Positions 1 to 9,300 of a stretch of 64,000 nucleotides of DNA are shown here, piece by piece. Position numbers and translations under genes: made by a program. The stretch spans positions 1 through 64,000 of the forward strand of contig JAWKRB010000010.1 in NCBI GenBank assembly GCA_041389885.1, read 5' to 3'. Each line of letters begins with the position of its first letter. Position 1 is the first letter of the stretch. The stretch is from JAWKRB01 sp041389885. GTDB lineage: Bacteria; Myxococcota_A; Polyangia; Polyangiales; Ga0077539. The notes beneath the pieces are model-generated. The model searched no databases. It was not told the DNA's origin and saw only the letters and a list, made by a program, of their open reading frames with translations.

Positions 1-1010
1 TCGAGGAGCGCCGCGCGCTTCGCCGCGAGGGCGCCGAGGTCGCAGCTCGCCACTGGTCCGATGCGGCGCCCGGCGACCACGAGGAGGTCGGTGATCAGCC
101 GGTCGAGGCGGGAGATCTCTTCGCCCAGCTCGCGGAGGTCGACGTCGAGCTCGCCCTTCGCCGCGGGCTGCATCCGCGCGAGGTCGACCTTGAGCTTCAT
201 CGACGCGAGGGGGTTGCGCACCTCGTGGGCGACGCCGGCGACGACGCGTCCCAGGGCCGCGAGGCGCTCCCCCGCCGCGAGCTCGCCCTCGAGGCGCACG
301 CGCTCTGACTCGGCGTGGGCGCGGGCGCGGGCGAGGGCGCGGAGGCCGTCGGCGACGCGGGCGAGCTCGCCGAGGCTCGGGCTCTCGACCGGGGCCGAGA
401 GGTCCGAGCCCAGCGCGCCGAGGCTGCGCTGGAGGCTCGCGGTGTCTCGCCGCACCGCCACCAGCGTGCGCAGCGCGAAGGCCACGAGGACCACCGCGAT
501 CACCACCAGCAGCAGCACCGCGTAGCGCCCGCGACGCAGCCCCGGCGCCATGGGGACCAACCTTGCGCTCCACACCGCGCCCCCCTCGGGCAGCGCGCGC
601 GCCGCGAGCACGAGCACGCCCTCACGCCCGCGCATCCTCCCGCGAGGGCTGACGGCGCTGTCGTATTCGGTGAGCTCGACCTGGTCGAAGAGCGCCTCGG
701 TCGATCCCATCGCCCTGCGCAGCAGCGCGTCGAGCCGCGAGCGCGCGTGGGGGGGCACGTCGCGGGACGCCGCGAGCCACGCGCCGTCGGCGCCGACCAC
801 GCCCGAGAAGCCCCCGCGGCGGCGCGGCGGGGGCTTGCCCTCGGCGACGCGCTCGCGGAGGAGGTCGAGGGCCTCGACGAGGCCCTCCTGCGCGCGCTCG
901 ATGCGTTGCTGATCGGAGGTGCGGGTGAGCACGAGGACGCTCGCCGCGGCGGCCAGGAGGGCCAGAAAGGAGAGGATCCCGAGGGTCGCGAGGCGTGCGC
1001 GGAGGGTCAT
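1..1010 (-). CDS. Sensor histidine kinase, 3' end cut by window edge
   Basis: Membrane sensor kinase of a two-component system. It starts at ATG 1010 and reads open to the left edge (about 336 residues), so the ATP-binding domain is missing from view. A transmembrane helix follows the start (residues about 5-28), then a periplasmic sensor region, a second helix near residues 175-195, a HAMP-like linker and the dimerisation/phospho-acceptor H-box (HEVRNPLASMKLKV), where the His is the predicted phosphorylation site. The gene for a small secreted protein lies 39 bases upstream on the same strand, so the two may be co-transcribed. The signal sensed cannot be deduced, and no response regulator is visible. 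Confidence 0.88.
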   Translation of the reverse strand, partial: MTLRARLATLGILSFLALLAAAASVLVLTRTSDQQRIERAQEGLVEALDLLRERVAEGKPPPRRRGGFSGVVGADGAWLAASRDVPPHARSRLDALLRRAMGSTEALFDQVELTEYDSAVSPRGRMRGREGVLVLAARALPEGGAVWSARLVPMAPGLRRGRYAVLLLVVIAVVLVAFALRTLVAVRRDTASLQRSLGALGSDLSAPVESPSLGELARVADGLRALARARAHAESERVRLEGELAAGERLAALGRVVAGVAHEVRNPLASMKLKVDLARMQPAAKGELDVDLRELGEEISRLDRLITDLLVVAGRRIGPVASCDLGALAAKRAALL

Positions 1011-1049
1011 GGGAGCGCCGTTCACCGTCGCACGTCTCGCGGGGTCGCG

Positions 1050-1538
1050 TCAGCGGCCCGCGTTGGGGCCCCGGCCGGCGGCGCGGCGGTTCATCCAGGC
1101 CTCCCGGCGGGCGGCGCGCTCGGCGGGCGTGGGCGGCTGCAGGAGCACGTTGCCGCTGGCGTCGCGCACGGTGGCCCGCATGATCCGGCGGTTGGGCGCG
1201 TCGGGGCGGGTGAAGCCCGAGACGCTGACCGCCTGGCCGACGCGGAGGGTCTCGGCGGCGCCGCGGGCCCGCACGACGGTCCCGTCGGAGAGCTCGAAGG
1301 CGCGCACCCGGCCGCCGCGCCCCTCGATGAAGCGCGTGATGGTGCCCGAGGCCTGGGCGGCCTGCGGGGCGGGGCGGACGGCGCGATCACCGCCCTCGCC
1401 GCGGTGACCGTGGCGGCCGTGGCGGCCGGCGCAGGCGGCACGCTCGCCGGGGTCGCTGGGCGCGTTGTCCTGGGCGAAGGCCGAGCCGGCGGCGGCGACG
1501 AGGGCGAAGGCGAGAGAGACGACGGTGAGCTTCTTCAT
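1050..1538 (-). CDS. Small secreted protein with DUF5666-like domain
   Basis: 162-residue protein with a typical Sec signal peptide (MKKLTVVSLAFALVAAAGSAFA), so probably periplasmic. ATG 1538 was chosen because AAGGAG sits about 7 bases upstream and the signal peptide begins there; the longer reading to 1613 has no such support. A short His/Gly/Arg-rich stretch is followed by a domain of the DUF5666 type (SGTITRF...LSDGTVVRA...LRVGQAVSVSG), a small beta-barrel that is often secreted. It precedes the histidine kinase gene by 39 bases, suggesting a linked envelope-sensing role, which is inference. Confidence 0.75.
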   Translation of the reverse strand: MKKLTVVSLAFALVAAAGSAFAQDNAPSDPGERAACAGRHGRHGHRGEGGDRAVRPAPQAAQASGTITRFIEGRGGRVRAFELSDGTVVRARGAAETLRVGQAVSVSGFTRPDAPNRRIMRATVRDASGNVLLQPPTPAERAARREAWMNRRAAGRGPNAGR

Positions 1539-1685
1539 GGTGGGGGCTCCTTGTTGGGGTCGCAGAGGGCTATTGCGCCCTGCGTGCCAACGAGCGAAGC
1601 ACCATGTTTTCAAGGGATTTCGAGGAGATCCCAGGCCCCCGCGGCGTCACCCGGCGAGACACCTGTCACGGCGGGTGACGGGGGC

Positions 1686-2630
1686 TCAGCCCTCGCGGGC
1701 GGAGAGCCAGCGCTCGGCGTCGATGGCGGCCATGCAGCCGGTGCCCGCCGCGGTCACGGCCTGGCGGTAGTGGTGGTCGGCGACGTCGCCGCAGGCGAAG
1801 ACGCCGTCGACGTTGGTGTACGTGCTGCCAGGCTTCACGCGGATGTAGCCGTTGTCGTGGGTCTCGAGCTGGCCCATGAAGAGGGCCGACGCCGGGGTGT
1901 GCCCGATGGCGACGAAGACCGCGTCGATGGGCATCTCCGAGCGCTCGTTCGTGACCGTGTCGCGGAGGATCACCGAGGTGACCTGCTTCGCGGTCACGTC
2001 GCGGATCTCTTCGATCGCGCTGTTCCACTTGAACTTGATCTTGGGGTTCTTGAGCGCGCGCTCCTGCATGATCTTGCTGGCGCGCAGGCTGTCGCGGCGG
2101 TGCACGAGGGTGACGGAGCGGCAGAGGTTCGTGAGGTACACGGCCTCCTCCATCGCGGTGTCACCGCCGCCGACGACGATGACGTCCTTGTTGCGAAAGA
2201 AGGCGCCGTCGCAGGTGGCGCAGGCGCTCACGCCGTAGTTCTGCAGCTCCTTCTCGCCCTTGGCGTCGGTCCATTTCGCGACGGCGCCGGTGGAGACGAT
2301 GACGGTCTGCGCCTCGAGGGGGTCGGGCTGCGACTCGACCCACACGCGCTTCACGTCGCCCTGGAGCTCGACCTTGAGCGCGTCTTCGGTGAGAAAGCGC
2401 GTGCCGAAGCGCTCGGCCTGCTCGCGAAACTGCCGCATGAGCTCGGGGCCGGTGACCCCGTGGGGAAAGCCCGGGTAGTTCTCCACCTCGGTGGTGATCA
2501 TGAGCTGCCCGCCGGGCTGGTGGTCGCCCCCGAGGCCCTCGATCACGATCGGTTGGAGGTTCGCGCGCGCGGCGTACACGGCCGCCGTGAGCCCCGCAGG
2601 GCCGCTGCCGAGGATGATCACCTTTTCCAT
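1686..2630 (-). CDS. trxB: Thioredoxin reductase
   Basis: Cytoplasmic FAD/NADPH enzyme that reduces thioredoxin. The 314-residue product has the normal bacterial TrxB length. Visible motifs are the FAD-binding GSGPAGLTAA at residues 8-17, the redox-active disulphide CATC at 137-140, the NADPH-binding GGGDTA at 154-159 and the C-terminal FAD motif GVFACGDVAD. The ATG at 2630 is preceded by GGAGAAG. The gene lies 87 bases downstream of gcvH on the same strand. Confidence 0.97.
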   Translation of the reverse strand: MEKVIILGSGPAGLTAAVYAARANLQPIVIEGLGGDHQPGGQLMITTEVENYPGFPHGVTGPELMRQFREQAERFGTRFLTEDALKVELQGDVKRVWVESQPDPLEAQTVIVSTGAVAKWTDAKGEKELQNYGVSACATCDGAFFRNKDVIVVGGGDTAMEEAVYLTNLCRSVTLVHRRDSLRASKIMQERALKNPKIKFKWNSAIEEIRDVTAKQVTSVILRDTVTNERSEMPIDAVFVAIGHTPASALFMGQLETHDNGYIRVKPGSTYTNVDGVFACGDVADHHYRQAVTAAGTGCMAAIDAERWLSAREG

Positions 2631-2716
2631 GAGGACACTTCTCCGTGAGGGCGCGCCGCCGGGGCGCAGGGGGGCGAATCAGTGGGCCGTTGGAGCCGCC
2701 GCGGGGCCGCGGAGGT

Positions 2717-3106
2717 TCAGAGCGTGCCGAGGTAGGCCGCGTAGGCGTCGGCGTCGAGCAAATCGCTCAGCGCGCCCGCGTCGCGCACCTGGATCACCAC
2801 CATCCAACCGGCGTCGTAGGGCGACTCGTTCACCCGCTCGGGGCTGTTCTGGAGCTCGGGGTTGACCTCGACGAGGGTGCCGTCGACAGGGGCGAAGAGG
2901 TCGCTCACGGCCTTCACCGACTCGACGGTGCCGAAGGGCTTGCCCGCGGTGAGCGCGGCGCCGACCTTGACGTCGACGCCCACGAGGGTGACATCGCCGA
3001 GGGCCTCGACGGCGTGCTGGGTGATGCCCACGACGACGCGGTCGCCGTCGACGCGAGCCCACTCGTGGTCCTTGGTGTACTTCAGATCGGCGGGGACGTC
3101 GGCCAT
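2717..3106 (-). CDS. gcvH: Glycine cleavage system H protein
   Basis: Lipoyl carrier protein of the glycine cleavage complex, which shuttles the aminomethyl group between the P, T and L proteins. The 129 residues match the family length; the lipoyl-lysine site is Lys65 in VESVKAVSD, and the N-terminus DHEWARVDGDRVVVGIT is diagnostic. The P and T proteins are not nearby, so this is a stand-alone copy. It follows a small membrane protein gene by 39 bases and precedes trxB, possibly as one transcript. Confidence 0.96.
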   Translation of the reverse strand: MADVPADLKYTKDHEWARVDGDRVVVGITQHAVEALGDVTLVGVDVKVGAALTAGKPFGTVESVKAVSDLFAPVDGTLVEVNPELQNSPERVNESPYDAGWMVVIQVRDAGALSDLLDADAYAAYLGTL

Positions 3107-3145
3107 GGCGCGTTGCTCCTCGAAGGGGGACGATGGGATCGGGGG

Positions 3146-3385
3146 TCAGGGGGTGGCGGCGTCGGCCTCGACGGCGGCGTCGCCCGAAGCAGCGGGCGTG
3201 TCGTTCATCACGCCGGGGCTGATGAAGAGGTAGATCCCGAGCGCGGCGGCCATGATCAGGCCGAAGCCGAACAGCGGGAGCCAATTGGGCGTGCGCAGCG
3301 GGTCCTCTGGGGGCACTTCCAGGGCGTGGTGCGACGGCGCACCGTGAGAACCGTGGGAACCGTGAGAACCGTGAGATTCGGCCAT
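3146..3385 (-). CDS. Small His/Gly-rich single-pass membrane protein
   Basis: 79-residue protein of unknown function. It starts with a His/Ser/Gly repeat (three tandem SHG units), then a Pro-rich linker, one transmembrane helix (residues about 37-58, LPLFGFGLIMAAALGIYLFI) and a short acidic tail. The layout resembles small accessory subunits of respiratory oxidases, but nothing else supports that. It lies directly upstream of gcvH. ATG 3385 was chosen over the longer reading because the upstream part overlaps the divergent neighbour. Confidence 0.6.
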   Translation of the reverse strand: MAESHGSHGSHGSHGAPSHHALEVPPEDPLRTPNWLPLFGFGLIMAAALGIYLFISPGVMNDTPAASGDAAVEADAATP

Positions 3386-3473
3386 GGCGAGGGCGGAGTC
3401 GTAATCCCTTTGCTCCGTCGGGGTCAACAGCGCCGCGAGGGTGCTATCACTGTCGCCACGGGGATCCACCGAG

Positions 3474-4169
3474 ATGACCGACGACGCCGCGCTCACGCCC
3501 GAACGCCTCGTGGAGCTCTTCGCGCACGCCGGAGACCTCGACGCCGGCACCGAGATCCTCGACGCGCTGCGGCTCCGCCGGGCCGACCAGGGGGCCCTGC
3601 TCCCGCTGCAGGCGCTGCTCTTCAAGGCGAAGGGCCGCGACCGCGCGCACCGCACCAAGGCGCTGACGGCCCTGCGAGACGGCGCCGTCGACGAGCTCGC
3701 GCGGGAGGGCTACCTCCTCGAGGCCGCCGCGGCCTGGCGGGCCCTGGCGCGGGTGTGGCCCGACGAGCCCGGCTGGTCCGAGCGCCTGGAGCGGGTCGAG
3801 CGCTTGATCGAGCCCCTCGACCCTTCGCGGCTGGACCCGTCGCGCACGGCGATCGACGAGGCCCTCGCGCGGGGCGACCTGCAGACGGCCTGGGCCGCGC
3901 TGAGCGAGGCGGGGAGTCTCGCGCCGCACGACCTCGCGGTGGCGCAGCGGGTCGACGCGCTGCGCGTGGTGCTCTTCGGCCCGTCGAGCACGCGCCCCTA
4001 CCAGGAGGGCGCCGCGGGCGACCGGGGCTCGCTGGTGAGCGCCTCGACCCGGGCGTCGGCCGAGGTGGCCCGCACCTCGCAGCCCCCAGCGCCTCGTCCT
4101 TCGAGCCCGAGCGGCGAGGTGCGCGTGGCGCGCACCCGGGTGCTCCGGGTCGGAAAGAGCTCGTCGTGA
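3474..4169 (+). CDS. Hypothetical protein, helical repeat-like
   Basis: 231-residue soluble protein I do not recognise. Its first 160 residues are Ala/Leu/Arg-rich and look like paired helices (TPR-like: LLPLQALLFKAKGRDRAHR, AAWRALARVWPD), followed by a Ser/Pro-rich probably disordered tail. ATG 3474 was chosen over the ATG 33 bases upstream. The stop overlaps the GTG start of the next gene (GTGA), so the two are translationally coupled. Confidence 0.65.
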   Translation: MTDDAALTPERLVELFAHAGDLDAGTEILDALRLRRADQGALLPLQALLFKAKGRDRAHRTKALTALRDGAVDELAREGYLLEAAAAWRALARVWPDEPGWSERLERVERLIEPLDPSRLDPSRTAIDEALARGDLQTAWAALSEAGSLAPHDLAVAQRVDALRVVLFGPSSTRPYQEGAAGDRGSLVSASTRASAEVARTSQPPAPRPSSPSGEVRVARTRVLRVGKSSS

Positions 4170-4741
4170 CCCCTCCCTCCCCTGTCCTCACCCTCGACGA
4201 CCTCATGGGCATGAACGCCGAGGCCCTCCACGGGGTGCTCTGCCGCGGCCACGCCCTCGACCTCGACGCCCTCGCGGGGCGGCAGTTTCTCGGGGTCGAC
4301 CTCAGCCTCCCGGGGTGGGCGCGCAAGCTCCTGTGGCACACGTTTCGTAAGTCCTTCGTGCGCGACGAGGCGACGGGCGAGGTGCGCGGGTGGAACGTGC
4401 GCATGGAGCAGCGCGGGGTCTACGGCCCGCGCGTTCCGATGCGCGACCGCCGTGGCGAGCCCCGCACCTTCGGGCACTACCGCGTGCGCGGCGCCGGGTC
4501 CGAGCGCTTCCCCAAGGGCTGGGCGGGCGCGCACTTTCTCCACTACGGCGTGGCGGGCAACCCCTTCTTCGACCTCGCGCGCCTGGGGCGCACGCCCCTC
4601 GTCGCGGTGAACGAGGGGCGGCAGGACCTGCTCCTGGGGTGGGAGGTCTTTCAGGTGGGCCCCGCGAAGCTCCCGCTGCCGCTGTACTGGGCGCTGCGCG
4701 ACGAGGGCCCCGTGGAGCACGTCGCGCCCGCTCAGTTGTAG
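4166..4741 (+). CDS. Conserved-looking hypothetical protein
   Basis: 191-residue soluble protein without a recognised domain. It begins at GTG 4166, overlapping the previous stop by four bases; an internal ATG at 4205 is the alternative. The sequence is rich in aromatic and charged residues in a regular globular pattern (FLGVDLSLPGWARKLLW, FPKGWAGAHFLHYGVAGNPF), unlike a random reading of GC-rich DNA. It converges on the gene that ends at 4732, overlapping by 10 bases. No function can be assigned. Confidence 0.6.
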   Translation: MTPPSPVLTLDDLMGMNAEALHGVLCRGHALDLDALAGRQFLGVDLSLPGWARKLLWHTFRKSFVRDEATGEVRGWNVRMEQRGVYGPRVPMRDRRGEPRTFGHYRVRGAGSERFPKGWAGAHFLHYGVAGNPFFDLARLGRTPLVAVNEGRQDLLLGWEVFQVGPAKLPLPLYWALRDEGPVEHVAPAQL

Positions 4742-5478
4742 CGGTTGTACACCGAGCGGATCAGCGCGATCTGCCGGCTCGACCAGGCGAAGAACGTGTA
4801 GCGGTAGTGCGTCGTGAGCCCGTTGCGCCCGAGGAGCCAGTCGCGCACCTGCGCCTGCAGCGACGACTTCATCCGGCAGCCCACGTAGATCGCGTGGATG
4901 TGCGGCGCCTCGCTCGACGGCCAGCCGTCGTGTCCGGGCCAGCGGTACCAGGCCGCGAAGCCCTGGTCCGCGAGGCGCGAGAGCAGCGTGCGAATCTGCG
5001 TGGCCGAGAGGCCGCGCGTGGAGATGTCGGTGGCGGCGCCGTACTGCACGCCGTTCACGCGGCCGTCGGGCCCGTGCGTCCCCGCCGAGGCCGCGGCGTA
5101 GCCGATGGTCTGCGTGATGCGCGAGGCGGGCACGCCGGCGCAGCGCAGCCGGTCCGAGGCGTCGGGGTGGAGACCCCAGCGCAGCAGGGCTTGCCGCCGA
5201 CACGCGGGGAGCGAGCCCGCGGGGGGCGGCGCGGGGGCGCAGTAGTCGTTCGTGCCCGAGGGTTGCGCGACGCAGCCGTGCGCGCAGCTCACCGTCTCGA
5301 CGCGGCCGTTCACGCAGCGCTGGCGCGCGGCGCGGTTCGACGTGCAGGTCCAGACCGCAGACTGCCCCGACGCGGAGCCCGTGCAGCGCGCGGGGGCGGG
5401 GGCGCAGGTGTCGTTCGTCCCAGAGGGCTGAGGGACGCAGCCGTGGGCGCAGGTCGAGGTCTCGACCACGCCGCTCAC
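4732..5478 (-). CDS. C-terminal part of a split secreted protein, M15 peptidase-like domain
   Basis: Downstream part of one gene interrupted by an in-frame TGA at 5509-5511; both parts are in the same frame. It holds two copies of a Cys-rich unit (CTGSASGQSAVWTC...CAHGCV, then PSGTND.CAPAP) and a C-terminal domain of about 150 residues with GAATDIS...EAPHIHAIYVG. The spaced Asp/His pattern recalls the D-Ala-D-Ala carboxypeptidase/M15 fold that acts on peptidoglycan, but the assignment is tentative. If translated alone it would start at GTG 5478 and lack a signal peptide, so it is probably only functional as part of the full 4732-6297 reading. Confidence 0.6.
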   Translation of the reverse strand: MSGVVETSTCAHGCVPQPSGTNDTCAPAPARCTGSASGQSAVWTCTSNRAARQRCVNGRVETVSCAHGCVAQPSGTNDYCAPAPPPAGSLPACRRQALLRWGLHPDASDRLRCAGVPASRITQTIGYAAASAGTHGPDGRVNGVQYGAATDISTRGLSATQIRTLLSRLADQGFAAWYRWPGHDGWPSSEAPHIHAIYVGCRMKSSLQAQVRDWLLGRNGLTTHYRYTFFAWSSRQIALIRSVYNRYN

Positions 5479-5508
5479 GCAGCGCTGACGCGCGCTGCGG
5501 TTCGCGGG

Positions 5509-6297
5509 TCAGCAGGTCCAGATCGACGACTGCCCCGAGGACGATCCGGTGCACCGCGGCGGCGGCGCCGACTGGGTGAAGCACAGGTAGTTGTCGGCCC
5601 AGGTGTGCGGGTCGGCGGGCTCGTAGAAGGGGACGCACTCGCGCCCGGGGATGGGGCCGCTGTAGCTCCACGAGAGCTGGTACGGGCTCGACGTGGGGAG
5701 GCAGAGGTAGTTGTCGCCCCAGGCGTGCGAGGCGGGCTCCGCGGGCTCGGTGATCTGCGTGCAGCGCATGCCCGAGATGGGCCCCGAGTTCGACCACCGC
5801 AGGCCGAGGTCGCTCGAGGTGCACACGTAGTTGTTCACCCAGTGGGGGTCGGCGCCCTCGCTCAGCGCGACGCAGCGCGCGCCGGCGACGGGGCCGTCGC
5901 AGGCCCAGGTGAAGGGGCCCACCGTGCGGCGGCAGGGAGGAGGCGGAAGGGAGGGATCAGGCGTCGAAACGTCTTGCGGCGCAGGGACATCGATCGCGGG
6001 GACGCTCCCCGCGTCGGGCGGGGAGGCGCCCGCGTCGTCGGGCATTGGGGCGCCGGTGTCTTCGGGCGGGGAGGCGCTCGCGTCGTCGGGCTCGGAGACG
6101 CTCGCGTCGTCCTCCTCGCCCTCGTTGGGCGGGAGCAGCGGCACGTCGGCGCCCTCGGGGATCTCGGCGTCGTCAGGGATCGCGGGGTGCGAGAGGTCCT
6201 CGTCGAGGTCGCCCTCGACGGTGCCCGCGCAGCCGCCGAGCGCCGCGAGGATCAGCAGCGATGCGAGCCGTTCTCGTCGCGCGATCATGCAAGGCAT
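5509..6297 (-). CDS. N-terminal part of a split lipoprotein with DNYLC repeats
   Basis: Upstream part (262 residues) of the gene continued at 4732-5508. It has a lipoprotein signal (LASLLILAALGGC, lipid-accepting Cys), then an acidic Asp/Pro/Ala-rich linker, then three repeats of about 45 residues each with a WxxNYxC core (WVNNYVC, WGDNYLC, WADNYLC), and finally the first half of a Cys-rich unit. The stop follows WTC, exactly where the later copies of this unit read on, so the TGA truncates a modular protein. It is probably anchored in the outer envelope. Confidence 0.65.
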   Translation of the reverse strand: MPCMIARRERLASLLILAALGGCAGTVEGDLDEDLSHPAIPDDAEIPEGADVPLLPPNEGEEDDASVSEPDDASASPPEDTGAPMPDDAGASPPDAGSVPAIDVPAPQDVSTPDPSLPPPPCRRTVGPFTWACDGPVAGARCVALSEGADPHWVNNYVCTSSDLGLRWSNSGPISGMRCTQITEPAEPASHAWGDNYLCLPTSSPYQLSWSYSGPIPGRECVPFYEPADPHTWADNYLCFTQSAPPPRCTGSSSGQSSIWTC

Positions 6298-6374
6298 GAG
6301 AATTCCAGCGCGCGCCCTGCGTCAAGGCGCGCGTCACGGAATCGACGCTTGTCGGGAGGGGAGCGCCGCGCGGG

Positions 6375-9300
6375 CTACTGGAACTCGACGATCATTTCCT
6401 GGCTGGGCGCGCCGCAGGTCGCGGTGTTCACGCCGCCCCAGTTGGGGTTCGTGCCGCCGATGCAGGGGCGCACGATGTACCCCGACGGGCAGTTGTTGCC
6501 GCTGCACGAGCTCGGCGGGTTGAGCCAGAGCTCGCCGTTGAAGCGGGTGCCGCAGTTGTGCCAGTTGTTCCCGTCACACGAGCCGCTGAACTCGGTGCCG
6601 TTGCGCAGGGAGGCCGCCAGGCCGTTCACCACCGTCGGGTTCGTGCAGCTCACGCCCGTGGGGTTGAAGGTCCCGCGGATGGTGACGCGGGTGTAGGTGC
6701 CCGTGAGCGACGCGCGCCAGGAGTCCCAGGCGGAGCACTGCGCGCCGCTGGACCCCTGCCCCGAGACGAAGCTCTGCTGGTAGCGGTTCGAGGTGACGAC
6801 GCACGCGCCGGCGACGCACTGCCCGCTGGAGCAGGTGACCCCGCAGCCGCCGCAGTTGCTCGGGTCGTTCTGGGTGTTCACCTCGCAGCCGTTGGAGGGG
6901 TTGCTGTCGCAGTTGCGAAAGCTCCCCGTGCACGCGCCGACGGCGCACGCGCCGCTGGCGCAGACGGGCGTCGCGTTGGGGAGGTTGCACGCGTTGCCGC
7001 AGGCGCCGCAGTTGGAGACGCTGGTGTTGGTGTTCACCTCGCAGCCGTTCGCGGGGTTGTTGTCGCAGTCGCGAAAGCCCGCGTTGCAGGTGAACGAGCA
7101 CGCTCCGCCGCTGCACGCGGGCGCGGCGTTGGCGAAGGAGCACGCGTTGCCGCAGGCGCCGCAGTTGCCGACGCTGGTGTTGGTGTTCACCTCGCAGCCG
7201 TTCGCGGGGTTGCCGTCGCAGTCGCGAAAGCCCGCGTTGCACACGAAGGAGCACGTGCCCGCCGCGCACACCGGCGACGCGTTGGCCGGGGCGGTGCACG
7301 CGCGGGCGCAGGCGCCGCAGTTGCTCGGGTCGGTCTGGGTGTTGGTGCAGCTCCCGCTGCACTCGGTGAGCCCGCTCGCGCAGCTCACGCGGCACGTCCC
7401 CGCGGAGCACACCTGGCCGCTCGCGCAGGCGACCCCGCAGGCGCCGCAGTTCGCGCGGTCGCTGGCGGTGTTGACCTCGCAGCCGTCGTTGGGGTCGCTG
7501 TTGCAGTTCGCGAAGCCCGCCGCGCAGGTGGTCAGCGCGCAGCGGCCGGAGTTGCACGCGGCGTTGCCGTTGGCGAAGCGGCAGGCGAAGCCGCAGGCGC
7601 CGCAGTTGGTCACGCTGGTCAGGGCCTCTTCGCAGCCGTTGCCGGCGTTGCCGTCGCAGTCGCCGAAGCCCGCGCTGCACTGAAACGCGCAGCGCCCCGC
7701 GCAGAACGCCGTGGCGTTGGCGGGGCGGGGGCAGCTGTTGCCGCAGGCGGTGCAGTTGCTCGGGTCGTTCTCGAGGTTGCGGCACACGCCCGAGCAGTCG
7801 GTCTGCCCGGTGGAGCAGGTCGCGACGCAGGCGCCGTTGGAGCAGGTCAGGCCCGCGCCGCAGCGGTTGCCGCAGGCGCCGCAGTTGGCGTTGTCGGTGC
7901 GGGTGTTCACCTCGCAGCCGTTCATCGTGTCGCCGTCGCAGTTGGCGAAGCCCGCGTTGCAGGCGGTCATCGCGCAGCCCGAGACGACGCAGGTCGCCGA
8001 GGCGTTCGCGAAGTTGCAGCGCACGTTGCAGCCGCCGCAGTTGGTGGTGCTGTCGAGCCGGGTCTCGCAGCCGTTGCCGGCGTTGCCGTCGCAGTCGCCG
8101 AAGCCCGCGCTGCAGGTGATGCCGCAGCGGCCCGCGGCGCAGAAGGCCGTGCCGTTGGCGGGGGTCGCGCAGGCCATGCCGCAGCCGCCGCAGGCCGCGA
8201 CGTCGGTCTGCGTGTTGCGGCAGACGCCGGAGCAGTCCTGCGTGCCCGAGACGCAGCTCGTGGCGCACACGCCCGCGGAGCACACCTGGCCGCTCGCGCA
8301 GGCGCGCCCGCACATGCCGCAGTGGGCGCGGTCGGTCTGCGTGTCGCGGCAGGCGCCGGCGCAGTCGGTGAGGCCCGGTCCGCAGCTCACGACGCAGGCG
8401 CCGTTCGTGCAGACCTGGCCCGCGCCGCAGACGGCGCCGCACGCGCCGCAGTTGGCGCGGTCGGTCTGGAGGTCACGGCAGGCGCCCGCGCAGTTGGTCG
8501 TGCCCGCGCCGCACGAGACCTGGCACGCGCCCGCGGAGCACACCTGCCCGGCGGCGCAGACCCGCCCGCACATGCCGCAGTGGCTGTTGTCGGTGTCGGT
8601 GTCGCGGCACACGCCGCCGCAGTTCGTCAGCCCCGCCGCGCAGGCGACGTTGCACACGCCGTTGGAGCACACCTGCCCGGCGGCGCAGGCCCGCCCGCAC
8701 ATGCCGCAGTGCCCGAGGTCGGTCTGGAGGTCGCGGCACACGCCGAGGCACTCGGTCGTACCCGACCCGCACGAGACCTGGCACATGCCCGCGGAGCACA
8801 CCTGGCCCGCGGGGCACGCGTTGCCGCACGCGCCGCAGTTCGCGCGCTCGCTCTGGAGGTCGCGGCAGACGCCGCTGCAGTCGGTGGTCCCCGCCGCGCA
8901 GCTCGTGCGGCACATGGAGCCCGAGCACACCTGCCCCGCGGGGCACGCCGCGCCGCACGCGCCGCAGTTGCCGTTGTCGGTGGTCAGGTCGCGGCACACG
9001 CCGCCGCAGTTGGTCGTGCCGGTGCCGCAAGACACCTCGCACATGCCCGCGGAGCACACCTGGCCCGCGGGGCACACGTTGCCGCACGCGCCGCAGTTGC
9101 GCGTCTCGCTCTGGAGGTCACGGCAGACGCCGCCGCAGTCGGTGGTGCCTGCGGCGCAGGTCGTTCGGCACATCGCGCCGGAGCACACCTGACCCGCGGG
9201 GCACACGTTGTCGCACGCGCCGCAGTGGCTGTTGTTGGTGGTGAGGTCGCGGCAGGTGCCGCCGCAGTTGGTCGTGCCCGCGCCGCAGCTCGTGGTGCAC

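Noticed and set aside
315..2648. Very long plus-strand open reading opposite trxB and the histidine kinase
   Set aside because: GC-rich DNA with strong third-position bias leaves long open readings antisense to real genes. The product is Arg/Ala/Gly/His low complexity with no domains, while the minus strand encodes clear trxB and kinase.
5509..5511. Selenocysteine reading of the in-frame TGA
   Set aside because: The neighbourhood is not a known selenoprotein family, the aligned position in the sister repeat is not Cys, and I saw no convincing SECIS-like hairpin just downstream.
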